From: Alkalihalobacillus pseudalcaliphilus
GTDB taxonomy: Bacteria > Bacillota > Bacilli > Bacillales > Bacillaceae_D
Assembly (NCBI GenBank): GCA_001038565.1
Contig: LFJO01000005.1
Coordinates: 133,271 to 197,270 of the forward strand
Direction: 5' to 3'
DNA: 64,000 nt
Below the pieces are notes generated by a model, which was given only the letters and a program-made list of their open reading frames with translations, was not told the DNA's origin and did no database searches. Positions 8,880 through 17,434 of the stretch are shown here, piece after piece. The position numbers and the translations under genes are program-made. Position 1 is the first letter of the stretch. Each line of letters begins with the position of its first letter.

Positions 8880-10331
8880 TTATTCAGATTTTATAGAAAA
8901 GTCTTCGATATCTTCATCAACTTGTAAGTTATTCGCTTTATTTTGCTTAGCCTTCCAGAAGAACCAAATAGCAAAGGCAATGGTTAATACGAGACCAACA
9001 ATAAATGAGATATTTAAGTCAAGTTTGAAGCCAATTTGTGCATTCAGGATATAAACAAGCACCATATAAGTCATAAATAATGCCGGGATAAGAGATATAA
9101 TATATTTCTTACCTTTGACAAATAAGTACATGGTTGCTATCCACAATGCGATAACAGCAGTTGCTTGGTTTGCCCAAGAGAAATAGCGCCATAGGATGTT
9201 AAAGTCAATTTGCATAAGTACATAAGCAATCGCAAATAATGGAATCGCGATCATTAAACGTTTAATAGCTTTTGTCTGTGAGATATTCAAGTAATCAGCA
9301 ACAATTGAACGTGCAGCACGGAATGCAGTATCTCCAGAAGTAATTGGAAGTACAATGACACCAAGAACAGCAATCGTACCAGCAATTGCACCAAGTAATG
9401 TAATAGAAATCTCATTAACAACAGCAGAAGGTGTTCCTGCATTAATTAACTCATTTAGGTTTTCTCCATGGAATAGTGACATCGCTGCAGCAGCCCAAAT
9501 CATTGCAATGATACCTTCTGCAATCATCATTCCGTAAAAAATATAACGACCTTCTGATTCTTTTTTAACTGTTCTAGAAATAATTGGTGACTGAGTAGCA
9601 TGGAAACCAGACAAAGCACCACAAGTAATCGTAAAGAAAAGAATAGGGAAAATCGGTAAGTTTTCTGGATGTAAATTCTTAAGTGTTAATTCTGGAATTG
9701 TGTAATCTGAAAATAGTAACGCAATCCCAACTCCTAGTGAACCAAATAATAAAATGGCACCGAAGAAAGGGTAGACCCTTCCGATTATTTTGTCAATTGG
9801 CAAAATAGTTGATAAGAAATAATAAACGATAATAATGGCAGCAAAAACACCAGTAGTCAAAGCGCCATTTGTTACGATACTAAGTAATGAAGCAGGTGTT
9901 GTAATAAAAACGGTACCTACTAAGACAAGAAGTAATAAGGCGAATACATTGACGACGTGACGTGAAAACTGTCCTAAAAACTTTCCTGCAAGTGCTGGAA
10001 TATGAGCACCTTTATTACGAATCGAAATCATCCCGGTTAAATAGTCATGGACCGCTCCAGCAAAGATGGAACCCACAACGATCCAAATAAAGGCAACCGG
10101 TCCGAATAAAGCACCCATAATTGGACCAAAGATAGGGCCAGTCCCAGCAATGTTTAGTAACTGGATAAGGGCATTTTTCTGCTTACCCATAGGTACATAG
10201 TCGACACCATCATTATTAGAAATAGCAGGAGTGTTTCTTTTATCAGAAGGCATAAATTGTCTTTCAACAAATTTACCGTATGTGAAATAACCGATAATTA
10301 ATAGTGCAATCGCAATAAAAAATGTAAACAC
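8880..10331 (-). CDS. CstA-family (carbon starvation) membrane transporter, copy 2
   Basis: This 483-residue paralogue of the neighbouring transporter has the same length, is nearly identical through the core and diverges mainly in the first 40 and last 25 residues. It carries the same CstA motifs and helices. The start is GTG at 10331, set by GAGGAGG seven bases upstream. The C-terminal tail is acidic (VDEDIEDFSIKSE). Its own terminator, cre box and an upstream 18-bp palindrome show that the two copies are regulated separately. Known relatives transport peptides or pyruvate; the substrate is not determined by sequence. Confidence 0.9.
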   Translation of the reverse strand: MFTFFIAIALLIIGYFTYGKFVERQFMPSDKRNTPAISNNDGVDYVPMGKQKNALIQLLNIAGTGPIFGPIMGALFGPVAFIWIVVGSIFAGAVHDYLTGMISIRNKGAHIPALAGKFLGQFSRHVVNVFALLLLVLVGTVFITTPASLLSIVTNGALTTGVFAAIIIVYYFLSTILPIDKIIGRVYPFFGAILLFGSLGVGIALLFSDYTIPELTLKNLHPENLPIFPILFFTITCGALSGFHATQSPIISRTVKKESEGRYIFYGMMIAEGIIAMIWAAAAMSLFHGENLNELINAGTPSAVVNEISITLLGAIAGTIAVLGVIVLPITSGDTAFRAARSIVADYLNISQTKAIKRLMIAIPLFAIAYVLMQIDFNILWRYFSWANQATAVIALWIATMYLFVKGKKYIISLIPALFMTYMVLVYILNAQIGFKLDLNISFIVGLVLTIAFAIWFFWKAKQNKANNLQVDEDIEDFSIKSE

Positions 10332-10347
10332 GTATATCCTCCTCTTT

Positions 10348-10361
10348 TGTAATCGTTTTCT
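10348..10361 (-). promoter_or_regulatory. Probable cre box upstream of CstA copy 2
   Basis: TGTAATCGTTTTCT differs from the CcpA consensus at one position. It lies about 17 bp upstream of the GTG start, the same place as the stronger box of copy 1. Confidence 0.65.
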
Positions 10362-10386
10362 AAGTTGAATAAAAAAATTAACATTA

Positions 10387-10404
10387 GTTTAGATGCATCT
10401 AAAC
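10387..10404. promoter_or_regulatory. Perfect 18-bp palindrome, possible operator
   Basis: GTTTAGATGCATCTAAAC is a perfect palindrome 56 bp upstream of CstA copy 2. It is followed at 10407-10421 by a second small inverted repeat (ccattt-ggt-aaatgg). No T-run follows, so an operator is likelier than a terminator. The regulator is unknown. Confidence 0.45.
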
Positions 10405-10707
10405 GTCCATTTGGTAAATGGATAGAAATGTGTCGACATATAACTTTTACATACAAGCTTGTGGGCAGAAATACTATCTATTAATGAGATATCATTTCTT
10501 ACGTGTTGATTTCCTCAACTACAAGTAGATAATATACGGGTAAAAAAAATAAAAAGCAATAGCTTAAAAATAAATATTTTTTTAATGATAAGGGAGCAGG
10601 TTCTATTAAATATGAAGAAAAAAATTAATGGAAATTTATAAGAACGAAAAGTTAATTCCAACAAAATCCCATTTAATGAAAAATCTACTCATTCATAAGG
10701 GGCGTTT

Positions 10708-10821
10708 ATGTTTGAAATTTTTCTCTCAAGATGGATAATATCGGTATTTTCAGTTATATTTCTTGTGGTTTTATTTACCATAATTGTAAGTTTGGTTTGC
10801 TCCATCTGGTTGATTTTATAA
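10708..10821 (+). CDS. 37-residue membrane peptide upstream of the GntR/ABC operon
   Basis: This short frame begins with ATG preceded by AAGGGGCG at a good distance and encodes a single strongly hydrophobic helix (about residues 9-34) after the N-terminal MFEIFLSRW. It ends 31 bp before the operator of the GntR gene. It resembles the small one-helix peptides often found beside transporters, but I recognise no family. It could be a genuine microprotein, a leader peptide or chance. The ribosome binding site and clean hydrophobic profile favour a real gene. Confidence 0.5.
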   Translation: MFEIFLSRWIISVFSVIFLVVLFTIIVSLVCSIWLIL

Positions 10822-10852
10822 AAAATAATTGCTATTTTATGTTATTTATTAT

Positions 10853-10880
10853 ATAGTACATTACATCAGTAATGTACTAT
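10853..10880. promoter_or_regulatory. Operator: perfect 12-4-12 inverted repeat before the GntR gene
   Basis: atagtacattac (10853-10864) and gtaatgtactat (10869-10880) are exact reverse complements around atca. The repeat ends 25 bp before the GTG start of the GntR regulator, the usual place for an autoregulatory site of YtrA-type repressors. Confidence 0.75.
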
Positions 10881-10905
10881 AGTTTTTGTTTGGGGGTGAG
10901 TTAAT

Positions 10906-11289
10906 GTGATCATTGATCATGATGGGATAAAACCAATTTATGTGCAAATCGCCGAATGGCTAGAAACGGAAATTATGAATGGACATTTTAAAGAGAATGA
11001 GAAGATGTTTTCGCAGTATCAATTAGCAGAAAAGCTAACGATCAATCCAGCAACAGCCGCAAAAGGGCTCAATTTATTAGCTGATAAACAAATTTTATAT
11101 AAGAAAAGGGGTTTAGGTATGTTTGTATCAGAAGGGGCAAAATCATTCATTATGGCTGAGCGCAAAGAGCAGACATTAAAAAAATTAGCTCATGAATTTG
11201 TATTAGAAGCATACCGATTATCCGTCAGTGAAAAAGAGATGGTTGACATGATCAAAGAGATGAACGAGCAAATAAAGGGGGAGTCATGA
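10906..11289 (+). CDS. GntR-family repressor, YtrA subfamily
   Basis: The 127-residue regulator has an N-terminal winged helix (about 10-75; PIYVQIAEWLETEIMNG, then LAEKLTINPATAAKGLNLL and the wing YKKRGLGMFV). Only a short helical dimerisation tail follows and there is no large effector domain, the mark of the YtrA subfamily that sits beside ABC transporters. The start is GTG at 10906, set by GGGGGTGAG; the nearby ATG at 10904 runs straight into TGA. The stop overlaps the ATPase start by 4 bp. It probably represses its own operon through the palindrome just upstream. Confidence 0.9.
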   Translation: MIIDHDGIKPIYVQIAEWLETEIMNGHFKENEKMFSQYQLAEKLTINPATAAKGLNLLADKQILYKKRGLGMFVSEGAKSFIMAERKEQTLKKLAHEFVLEAYRLSVSEKEMVDMIKEMNEQIKGES

Positions 11290-12191
11290 TGACCATTATC
11301 GAGGCACAGGACTTGCATAAGCATTACCGCCAAAAGAAAGCTGTGAATGGATTGTCCGTTTCAATTGCAGATAAGAAGATAACAGGAATTATCGGTCGAA
11401 ATGGGGCGGGTAAAACGACCTTTTTAAAATTAGTTGCAGGATACTATCGTCCGAATAAAGGTAAACTTCATGTATTTGGAGAGAAGCCTTTTAATAATAT
11501 CAATGCGTCTTTAAATACGGTATTTGTCGATGATTTAATGTATTTTCCATCTAGCCTGATGCTTGAAGAAATTCTTGAGGAAGGAAAACGTTTTTATCCA
11601 AATTGGGATGAGAAGCTTGCTCGTAATCTATTTAACTATTTTTCCTTGAACCCAAGACAAGGCCATCAAAACTTGTCAAAAGGAATGAAAAGTACCTTTA
11701 ATATGATTTTTGGCTTGGCGGCCCATTGTGAATTAACGATTTTTGATGAACCAACAACGGGAATGGATGAGTCGGTACGTAAGGATTTTTACCGTGCCTT
11801 AATGAAGGATTATCTTCATTACCCACGTACGATTTTGCTATCAAGCCATCATCTTGATGAGATGGAGGATTTATTAGAGGATGTCCTGTTAATAAAAGAT
11901 GGTACAGTTTGTGAGCATCGTTCAATTGATGAGTTAAAGGAGATGGCAATTGGTGTAAGAGGTGATACAGCCTCTATTAATAAGTGGTTAGACGGTGCGG
12001 AAACTTTGTATGAACAAACACTTACAGGGCAGACAAAATATGTTGTTGCTTACCAGCCAAATGAGGCAAAGAAACAAGAAGGTTTAACGTTAGGGTTAGA
12101 GTTTAAACGAGTATCAGCAAGTGATATTTGTGTCTATTTAACGGAAAGTCGTAAGGGAGGAATTGACGATGTCTTTTCCGACAACGATTAG
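11286..12191 (+). CDS. ABC transporter ATPase, YtrB-like
   Basis: This 301-residue nucleotide-binding protein has Walker A GRNGAGKTT, the signature variant LSKGMKST (in place of LSGGQ), Walker B LTIFDEPTTGMD and the switch-region SSHHLDEME. Variant signatures of this kind are normal for the YtrB/BcrA group of exporters. About 70 extra C-terminal residues follow the core. It overlaps the repressor gene by 4 bp and the next permease gene by about 23 bp, so the operon is tightly coupled. The transported compound is unknown; YtrA-type operons often answer to cell-wall antibiotics. Confidence 0.9.
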   Translation: MMTIIEAQDLHKHYRQKKAVNGLSVSIADKKITGIIGRNGAGKTTFLKLVAGYYRPNKGKLHVFGEKPFNNINASLNTVFVDDLMYFPSSLMLEEILEEGKRFYPNWDEKLARNLFNYFSLNPRQGHQNLSKGMKSTFNMIFGLAAHCELTIFDEPTTGMDESVRKDFYRALMKDYLHYPRTILLSSHHLDEMEDLLEDVLLIKDGTVCEHRSIDELKEMAIGVRGDTASINKWLDGAETLYEQTLTGQTKYVVAYQPNEAKKQEGLTLGLEFKRVSASDICVYLTESRKGGIDDVFSDND

Positions 12192-12906
12192 TTATCGAGA
12201 GGTCATAAAGAAATCAGTTGTCTATAAAATGAAGTCAAATCTCGGTTATTTGTTGACGTTGGTTATTGTTCAGCTTGTCGGGTTGGCTTTTTCCGCAATG
12301 GCTACTTATACATCTGGCAATAGCTTTATCCGAGTGGAAACGATATCGGCGGATTTTGTCTTAGGTATATCATTTCTTTGGATGTTTATATTAGGCGTTC
12401 AGTTGATTAATAAGGATTCAAGAAGTAATGATGTTCACTTTGTCATTAATGGAACGACTCAAGTAATTAGTAACGTTATGATCTTAATATTGGCAAGTAT
12501 CATTTGTGGACTGACTTCCTTTATGTCCGGTTATATTCTAAGAGTATTTCACATCATTTTTGGTCAAATTGATACCTACTATTATGTAACCAATACGTCC
12601 ATATCCGCCGTCGTGATTGGATTATCAGGCATGACATTATATGCTTTCGTATTTGGGATGATTGGCTATTTTATTAGTAATTTAATGCAATGGTATAAGG
12701 TCACTATTTTAATAGTAGTCATGCTAGTCGTAGGATTTGATGTTTTAATGGAAAAAGTTCGAGGTGATTACCTATTATTTGAAAGTGTGAAGACATTATA
12801 TTTTCAACAACCTTCCTTTTTATCGTTTGTTGTTCATGTCAGTTTGCTCGTAGCCGTCTTGTTTGGGGTTACCATCCTTGTTGCTCGTCGATTGGAGGTG
12901 CGTTAA
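12169..12906 (+). CDS. ABC-2-like permease subunit, first copy
   Basis: The 245-residue membrane protein has about six hydrophobic segments (near 25-48, 62-80, 100-122, 143-168, 175-192 and 215-238). I place the start at ATG 12169, ten bases after AAGGGAGG, rather than at an upstream TTG. It lies within the end of the ATPase gene, so it is coupled to it. The protein shares layout and phrases (ISADFVLGISFLWMFILG compared with VSGDIVIGFTMIWAFIVG) with the gene at 13648, so the two are paralogues. It probably forms the membrane channel driven by the YtrB-like ATPase. Confidence 0.75.
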   Translation: MSFPTTISYREVIKKSVVYKMKSNLGYLLTLVIVQLVGLAFSAMATYTSGNSFIRVETISADFVLGISFLWMFILGVQLINKDSRSNDVHFVINGTTQVISNVMILILASIICGLTSFMSGYILRVFHIIFGQIDTYYYVTNTSISAVVIGLSGMTLYAFVFGMIGYFISNLMQWYKVTILIVVMLVVGFDVLMEKVRGDYLLFESVKTLYFQQPSFLSFVVHVSLLVAVLFGVTILVARRLEVR

Positions 12907-12909
12907 AAA

Positions 12910-13635
12910 ATGGAAACTTTGTTTGTTATTCTTTCTATTATTTTTCCATTCTTTCTTATATTCATTGTTTACATGAGTATGAGGCCATCTCAAAGGAATT
13001 TGAACAAAAGAAAGTTTAGTATTCAAGTGATTCTTGCGATTGTTTACGGGACTTTACTAATCATGGCTCCGATCGTATATGGGTTGTTACCTAAAGGAGA
13101 GATGAATCCAGTCCGTTTTGATAAAAATTACCTAGAGGTAGAAGCTTCCATAGAAGAAGAGCAGGAAAGAGTAAGGCAACTTAAGGGTTTAATTATGGAA
13201 GGAAGCTTTGATGCAGTTCCTCCAGAATGGATAGTGGAGCAATGGGGTTTTGAAATCAATGATGACGAACTTCACCTCGTTCCAAACAATAATTTGATAT
13301 ACGTAGAGAAGGTTGATGCTCAAACCGACTTAGACATTTATCAATTCGGTCAAAAAATTTACCATCTAATGCGTGGTTATCACTTTGAGACTCAGGAACA
13401 AGTGCAAATTGTTGATTTCTTTCATACCGACTCTGAGTTATATATTCACCCTGAATATGGTAGTACAGATGATGTGGTGAATTTACTGGATCATCCATTT
13501 CCAATGAAGCAATTCCAAGGTGCATTTAGTCAAGATAGACATTTAATGAATCCATATCGAGAAGGCATTTTTTATATAAGAGTTCCTGAAAATGTCGAGA
13601 TTACTAGCTTTGAAGATTATATAGAGGTTAATTAA
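12910..13635 (+). CDS. Membrane-anchored extracytoplasmic protein, first copy
   Basis: The 241-residue protein has two N-terminal hydrophobic segments (about 4-22 and 37-57) followed by an acidic soluble domain of about 180 residues, predicted outside the cell. It starts 3 bp after the permease stop, with GGAGGTG overlapping the end of that gene. Its partner at 14376 has the same architecture and weak sequence similarity (PEWIVEQWGFEI compared with PEGVVEKTEWEF). I do not recognise the family. Being encoded directly after each permease, it is probably an accessory or substrate-sensing subunit of the transporter. Confidence 0.65.
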   Translation: METLFVILSIIFPFFLIFIVYMSMRPSQRNLNKRKFSIQVILAIVYGTLLIMAPIVYGLLPKGEMNPVRFDKNYLEVEASIEEEQERVRQLKGLIMEGSFDAVPPEWIVEQWGFEINDDELHLVPNNNLIYVEKVDAQTDLDIYQFGQKIYHLMRGYHFETQEQVQIVDFFHTDSELYIHPEYGSTDDVVNLLDHPFPMKQFQGAFSQDRHLMNPYREGIFYIRVPENVEITSFEDYIEVN

Positions 13636-13647
13636 GGGGGGATAGAG

Positions 13648-14379
13648 ATGTTAAAGAAAATTCGATTAGAAGAATTAGTACGGAAGCAAACATTATTTAA
13701 ATTAAAAGCGTTGTCTAGTGCTGTGCTTGTTTTGATAATTGTACAGACGGTATTTCTTGTTATTTCGGTCTTGGCCAGCTCTGGGGGATCTATGGGTTCC
13801 AATTATTATGAAATCGACATTCAACATGTTTCGGGAGATATAGTGATTGGTTTTACAATGATTTGGGCATTTATTGTTGGTGCCTTAATTACATCGAAAG
13901 CGTATCGGTATGATGATTTTTCCTTTGTCACTTCTAGGTTGAGTGCACATTTGGCGAATATCGGTTATATGGTTATTGTCAGTTCTTTAGGTGGCTTAAC
14001 GGCTTTTTTGTCAGGCTTTACGATCAAACTTTTCACTTTTTTTGTTTATGAAGGTGAAATATTAAAATTGTCAGATACTAGTGCCGCAGTAATGTTTTCT
14101 GGACTCGTGGCTACAATTTTATACATGGTGCTGTTTATGACGTTAGGTTATGTGTGTGGCATGCTTGTTCAAATGTACGAACCGTTAAAAATCATTATTC
14201 CGGCTCTCGTGTTTGGGGCTATTATCTTTTTAAGTGAGTTTGGTGTACTACTATTACTAGTCGAACAATTTTTACAAGAGCCATCCATTTTATTGTTTGC
14301 ACTAAAGGTGATTGGCACTTGTGGTGTGCTTCTTGTCATAATTATTTGGAGTACGGATAAGTTGGAGGTGAGAGTATGA
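13648..14379 (+). CDS. ABC-2-like permease subunit, second copy
   Basis: This 243-residue paralogue of the permease at 12169 has the same length and the same six-helix profile, ending in a matching KLEVRV (RRLEVR in copy 1). The N-terminus IRLEELVRKQTLFKLKAL parallels ISYREVIKKSVVYKMKSN in copy 1. It starts after GGGGGGATAG and overlaps the next gene by 4 bp. With copy 1 it could form a heterodimeric channel served by the single ATPase. The permease/anchored-protein pair has evidently been duplicated in tandem. Confidence 0.75.
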   Translation: MLKKIRLEELVRKQTLFKLKALSSAVLVLIIVQTVFLVISVLASSGGSMGSNYYEIDIQHVSGDIVIGFTMIWAFIVGALITSKAYRYDDFSFVTSRLSAHLANIGYMVIVSSLGGLTAFLSGFTIKLFTFFVYEGEILKLSDTSAAVMFSGLVATILYMVLFMTLGYVCGMLVQMYEPLKIIIPALVFGAIIFLSEFGVLLLLVEQFLQEPSILLFALKVIGTCGVLLVIIIWSTDKLEVRV

Positions 14380-15074
14380 TCCTAATTCTCCTACTGGCTT
14401 TAGCTGTTTTTATCGTAGGTATATTTATTAAGAGAATAAATGTAAAGATTAAGCTAAGTTATTTTGTAGTAGGTGCCTATGTTGCCCTATTAATTATCGG
14501 TGCGGTCGTTTATTCTTTCCTACCCATTGTCGAAACTCCTCCACATTCGCAAGCGACGGAATTAACGGATGAAATGTATGATTTAATCTATAACGGGGAG
14601 TGGGAACAGCTCCCCGAGGGTGTTGTTGAGAAGACAGAGTGGGAGTTTCATTATGAGGGACCCTATATTGATGTGGAAAATAGAGACCCAGAAATGAATT
14701 ATTTAAGTATCGAGGTTGTCCGTAAAGAGGCTGATGATGGGCTAATCGAAATTGTTGGTATAGGGACATTTGATATATATTATGAAAATATGTTGTATAA
14801 AGGACAACCTGCTCGTCCTAGCTTTGAGCTTAAAAATGGTGTATTAAATATGCATCCCCCTATTACAATACATGAAACACTCGTTTTTCTAAAGAATGAA
14901 TGGACGGTTGAACAGTTTAATGGTGGACATTCTAGTAGTTCTTTTGGTAGCTCAAGTTGGGGCTCTAGCCAATTTATGTATCTTCAAATGAAAATACCGA
15001 AAAGTCTAGAAGTTCGTGGGGATGAAGATGTGATTTATGGTGACCTGGAAATCAAAGGCAGTGGGCAGGAATAA
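14376..15074 (+). CDS. Membrane-anchored extracytoplasmic protein, second copy
   Basis: The 232-residue protein has two N-terminal hydrophobic segments (about 2-17 and 27-48) and a soluble domain predicted outside the cell, like its paralogue at 12910. A Ser/Gly-rich stretch (HSSSSFGSSSWGSSQ) at about residues 187-201 is absent from copy 1 and may be a flexible loop. It overlaps the preceding permease gene by 4 bp and is the last clear member of the ABC operon. The function is unknown; an accessory role in the transporter is inferred from context. Confidence 0.65.
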   Translation: MILILLLALAVFIVGIFIKRINVKIKLSYFVVGAYVALLIIGAVVYSFLPIVETPPHSQATELTDEMYDLIYNGEWEQLPEGVVEKTEWEFHYEGPYIDVENRDPEMNYLSIEVVRKEADDGLIEIVGIGTFDIYYENMLYKGQPARPSFELKNGVLNMHPPITIHETLVFLKNEWTVEQFNGGHSSSSFGSSSWGSSQFMYLQMKIPKSLEVRGDEDVIYGDLEIKGSGQE

Positions 15075-15120
15075 ACTTTTTTTCAGCGAATTAATTATTA
15101 TAAAAAAAAGAGGTGATTCC

Positions 15121-15555
15121 ATGGTGGAACATAACTCATTGATTGTCCCACGTGTAGCGTCTATTGAAATTCCAGTGAGAGATGTCGCGGCTGCTGTTGA
15201 ATGGTATGGTCAGGTACTGGGTATGAAGCCATCATTCCAAGAGCAAGGTGCAGCGATGCTTCATTTTCAAAATGAAAACCAACGCGATGTGCCTAGCTTT
15301 TATCTTGTGAAAACAGAAGTTGAGGGAAATCTATCATTTCTGAACACTCATACTGGTATCGAGCATTCGGTTATTGATTTTTATGTGGAAGATTTACAAA
15401 GATTTCATCAAGAGCTGCAACAAAAAGGCGTGCAGGTGGAAGAATTGAATTTACGACCTGATCAAGTTTATGGCGGGTTTGGTTTTTATGATTTAAATGG
15501 ATTGAAATTCGCGGTTTGTAATATTTCACATGAGCATGTCCGTATAGATGCATAG
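15121..15555 (+). CDS. VOC (glyoxalase/bleomycin-resistance) family protein
   Basis: The 144-residue protein has the paired beta-alpha-beta-beta-beta modules of the vicinal oxygen chelate fold. The first module opens with VASIEIPVRDVAAAVEWYGQ; the second contains HSVIDFYVEDLQRFHQEL and ends GFGFYDLNGLKFAVC. I choose ATG 15121 because AAGAGGTGATT lies just before it, although the frame is open further upstream into the previous gene. VOC members act as metal-dependent dioxygenases, isomerases or binding proteins; the reaction here cannot be told. It may be read through from the ABC operon, since no terminator separates them. Confidence 0.8.
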   Translation: MVEHNSLIVPRVASIEIPVRDVAAAVEWYGQVLGMKPSFQEQGAAMLHFQNENQRDVPSFYLVKTEVEGNLSFLNTHTGIEHSVIDFYVEDLQRFHQELQQKGVQVEELNLRPDQVYGGFGFYDLNGLKFAVCNISHEHVRIDA

Positions 15556-15576
15556 AGTGTTTTTTCAATAATGCAA

Positions 15577-15614
15577 CCGCCAAGGTTTGGAGAGAACCTT
15601 GGCGGCCTTTTTAT
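15577..15614. terminator. Bidirectional terminator between convergent genes
   Basis: An 11-bp GC-rich stem (ccgccaaggtt at 15577-15587 pairing with 15595-15605) followed by a T-rich run on +. It also serves the minus-strand gene ending at 15614. Confidence 0.85.
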
Positions 15615-16270
15615 TATAACGTCGGGTGTTTGTAACCGTCGTTTTTGCCTGGATCCTTACCCGTTTTGAGCCATGGGTAGAGGCGATTTGTAAAGTATCT
15701 CCACTTTCTGCGCCTATAACGGTGATAGGCACGGTGCTCACGACGAATGAGTTGCTTAATCTGAATTACGAGTGGGAATAAGATGAAATAAAATCCACCT
15801 AGAAATGTGACATGAATGTTTGCAAACAAAGAATTGACAATGATTGGGAACAGGAAAGTTGTCGCTAATACAGTTGTAAAAAAGACGAGTGCTTTATGAA
15901 CCCAGACATTCAGATTTAATTGTACGTAACCAAGACTACTGCCAAAATAAACGATCAGATAGAAGATAGCATAGGGAATAATTATTTTCGCAACTTCGTT
16001 ATCAACGAGCAGTGGATTAAATGCCTCACCATTAATAAAGTAAGCTGGCTCTGCCGCAAATGAAAAGACAGTCATAACAAGGAAGGCTAAGAAACTATAG
16101 ACAATTAAAAAGACAATTAACATCGCAAAGGCGAACGCTATGATAAAACCATTTCTAAGTCCTTTTCCTAATGTAGCAATGATTGGGTATTTTTTGGCTA
16201 AAACAACAAGTCCAGCAAATAGAATGATAAAGATAAACAAGATACCATAATTAATAAGAGCTTCGATCAT
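15614..16270 (-). CDS. Polytopic membrane protein, function unknown
   Basis: The 218-residue protein has about five or six hydrophobic segments in residues 5-165, followed by a very basic C-terminal tail (RREHRAYHRYRRRKWRYF at about 180-197) that should face the cytoplasm by the positive-inside rule. The start ATG is preceded on the minus strand by AAGGAGTCACTA. I recognise no named family. It stands alone between a convergent VOC gene and a large gene-free repeat region. Nothing in the surroundings suggests a role. Confidence 0.65.
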   Translation of the reverse strand: MIEALINYGILFIFIILFAGLVVLAKKYPIIATLGKGLRNGFIIAFAFAMLIVFLIVYSFLAFLVMTVFSFAAEPAYFINGEAFNPLLVDNEVAKIIIPYAIFYLIVYFGSSLGYVQLNLNVWVHKALVFFTTVLATTFLFPIIVNSLFANIHVTFLGGFYFILFPLVIQIKQLIRREHRAYHRYRRRKWRYFTNRLYPWLKTGKDPGKNDGYKHPTL

Positions 16271-16676
16271 AAATTAGTGACTCCTTTACTTTGGTTGCCA
16301 ATAATTGACTATGTGTATGTGTCGATACATACCCTTAATTTTAAAAAGATAATCCAAATTCAACCATTTTTATCTCTTTTAGCCTACGATCCATTACCGC
16401 TACCAACAAGAGTCATTATTGCTGAGTCAAAGGTACTATAAGCAAGGAGTAAGGGAGTAAAAGCGTAAAAGAGTAACATTGTGGAAAGTTCCAATAAAGA
16501 CAGTGAGCTAAGGGCAGTGGTGGAGTAAGTGTGAGAAATGATGTAAACAGGACAGTTGCTCGGGGAAGTGTGCCGGAGTGTTGTAGGAAAAGGCAGGAAG
16601 TGACAACATACACAATACGTATGGCAATAATTTCAAAAGCGACCGAAATAGCGCCATGTTCGCATTAACTTTTATA

Positions 16677-17000
16677 TAAAATACCTATGGAGGAGCCAAA
16701 ACTGCTCCACCACCAACAAGAATGAAAGTCATCTTTCAACATCTTAACCATTCATAAAGGTTTGTGCAGATACAGACGGCAAACCTTGGAGTATCTACAC
16801 GAAAAGGGCTAAACGTGTCAGTTACTCGAGGGAAAAAGGTGAGTAACTGCACGAAAAAGCCGAACGTGTCAGTTACTCGAAGGAAGAAGGTGAGTAACAG
16901 TGCGAAATGATATCGAACCTATCAGTTGACTCTTTAACTGGTGGCTTTTCAATTAATTTGGCTTTGTATGGAAAGTATACGAACCAAAGGGCCTGCATGA
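16677..17000. repeat. Dispersed repeat D, split by a hairpin array
   Basis: 16677-16730 and 16927-17000 match, in order, the continuous element at 63704-63842: shared phrases are GGAGCC...GCTCCA, accaacaa, atgaaagt, then ctctttaactggtgg. The left part has a small GGAGC/GCTCC hairpin. Here about 195 bp, including the GAGTAAC array, lies between the two halves. Confidence 0.65.
16797..16910 (+). repeat. Hairpin array, family A (about 51-bp unit)
   Basis: GTCAGTTACTC recurs at 16817 and 16868, and GAGTAAC follows each copy. GAGTAAC and GTTACTC are reverse complements, flanking either a cgaaaaagcc-containing loop or an A/G-rich loop. Related copies lie at 36497-36615 and 63853-63925. Confidence 0.7.
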
Positions 17001-17035
17001 ATAGTGATGAGTATGAGTTTGGGTAACGCCGCTAC

Positions 17036-17290
17036 CTGCCGATGAAGGAGGGTGGTCGACATGATCATGAGCAAAAAAGATCGAGAACCTGTCGATGAAG
17101 GAGGTTGGTCGACATGATCATGAGCAAAAAAGGTTAAAAACCTGTCGATGAAGGAGGTTGGTCGACATGATCAAGAGCCAAAAAGGTTAAGAACCTGTCG
17201 ATGAAGGAGGCTGGTCGACATGATCAAGAGCCAAAAAGGTCGAGAACTTGCCGATGAAGGAAGCTAGTTGACATGATCATGGGTAAAAAA
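17036..17290 (+). repeat. Tandem array, family B, five 53-bp units
   Basis: The motif gatgaagg recurs at 17041, 17094, 17147, 17200 and 17253, an exact 53-bp period. Each unit carries TCGACA and TGTCGA around a loop with gcaaaaaag or ccaaaaag. A second array with the same period lies at 24334-24700. No open frame is favoured. Confidence 0.8.
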
Positions 17291-17383
17291 GCTGAAGAAG
17301 AACCGAATGTGTCAGTTACTCAAGGGAACCTAGGAGTAGCTAACTTCAAGGCACAAACTCTCGCCCATAACTACACTTCCATA

Positions 17384-17415
17384 CAAAAACAACCCACAGC
17401 ACGATGCGTAGGTTG
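17384..17415 (-). terminator. Probable terminator of the chemoreceptor gene
   Basis: An imperfect stem (CAACC...GGTTG, extended by GCA/TGC) followed on the minus strand by TTTTTG, about 20 bp past the stop codon. Confidence 0.45.
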
Positions 17416-17434
17416 CTTCTGATATTACGTATTT

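Larger units (their letters stand above)
16271..17383. other. Gene-free region of about 1.1 kb built largely from repeats
   Basis: No supported gene is present. Part of it consists of a dispersed element (16677-16730 and 16927-17000), a GAGTAAC-type hairpin array (16797-16910) and a 53-bp tandem array (17036-17290). Degenerate hairpin sequence continues to about 17345. The portion 16271-16670 shows nothing I can assign. Confidence 0.7.
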
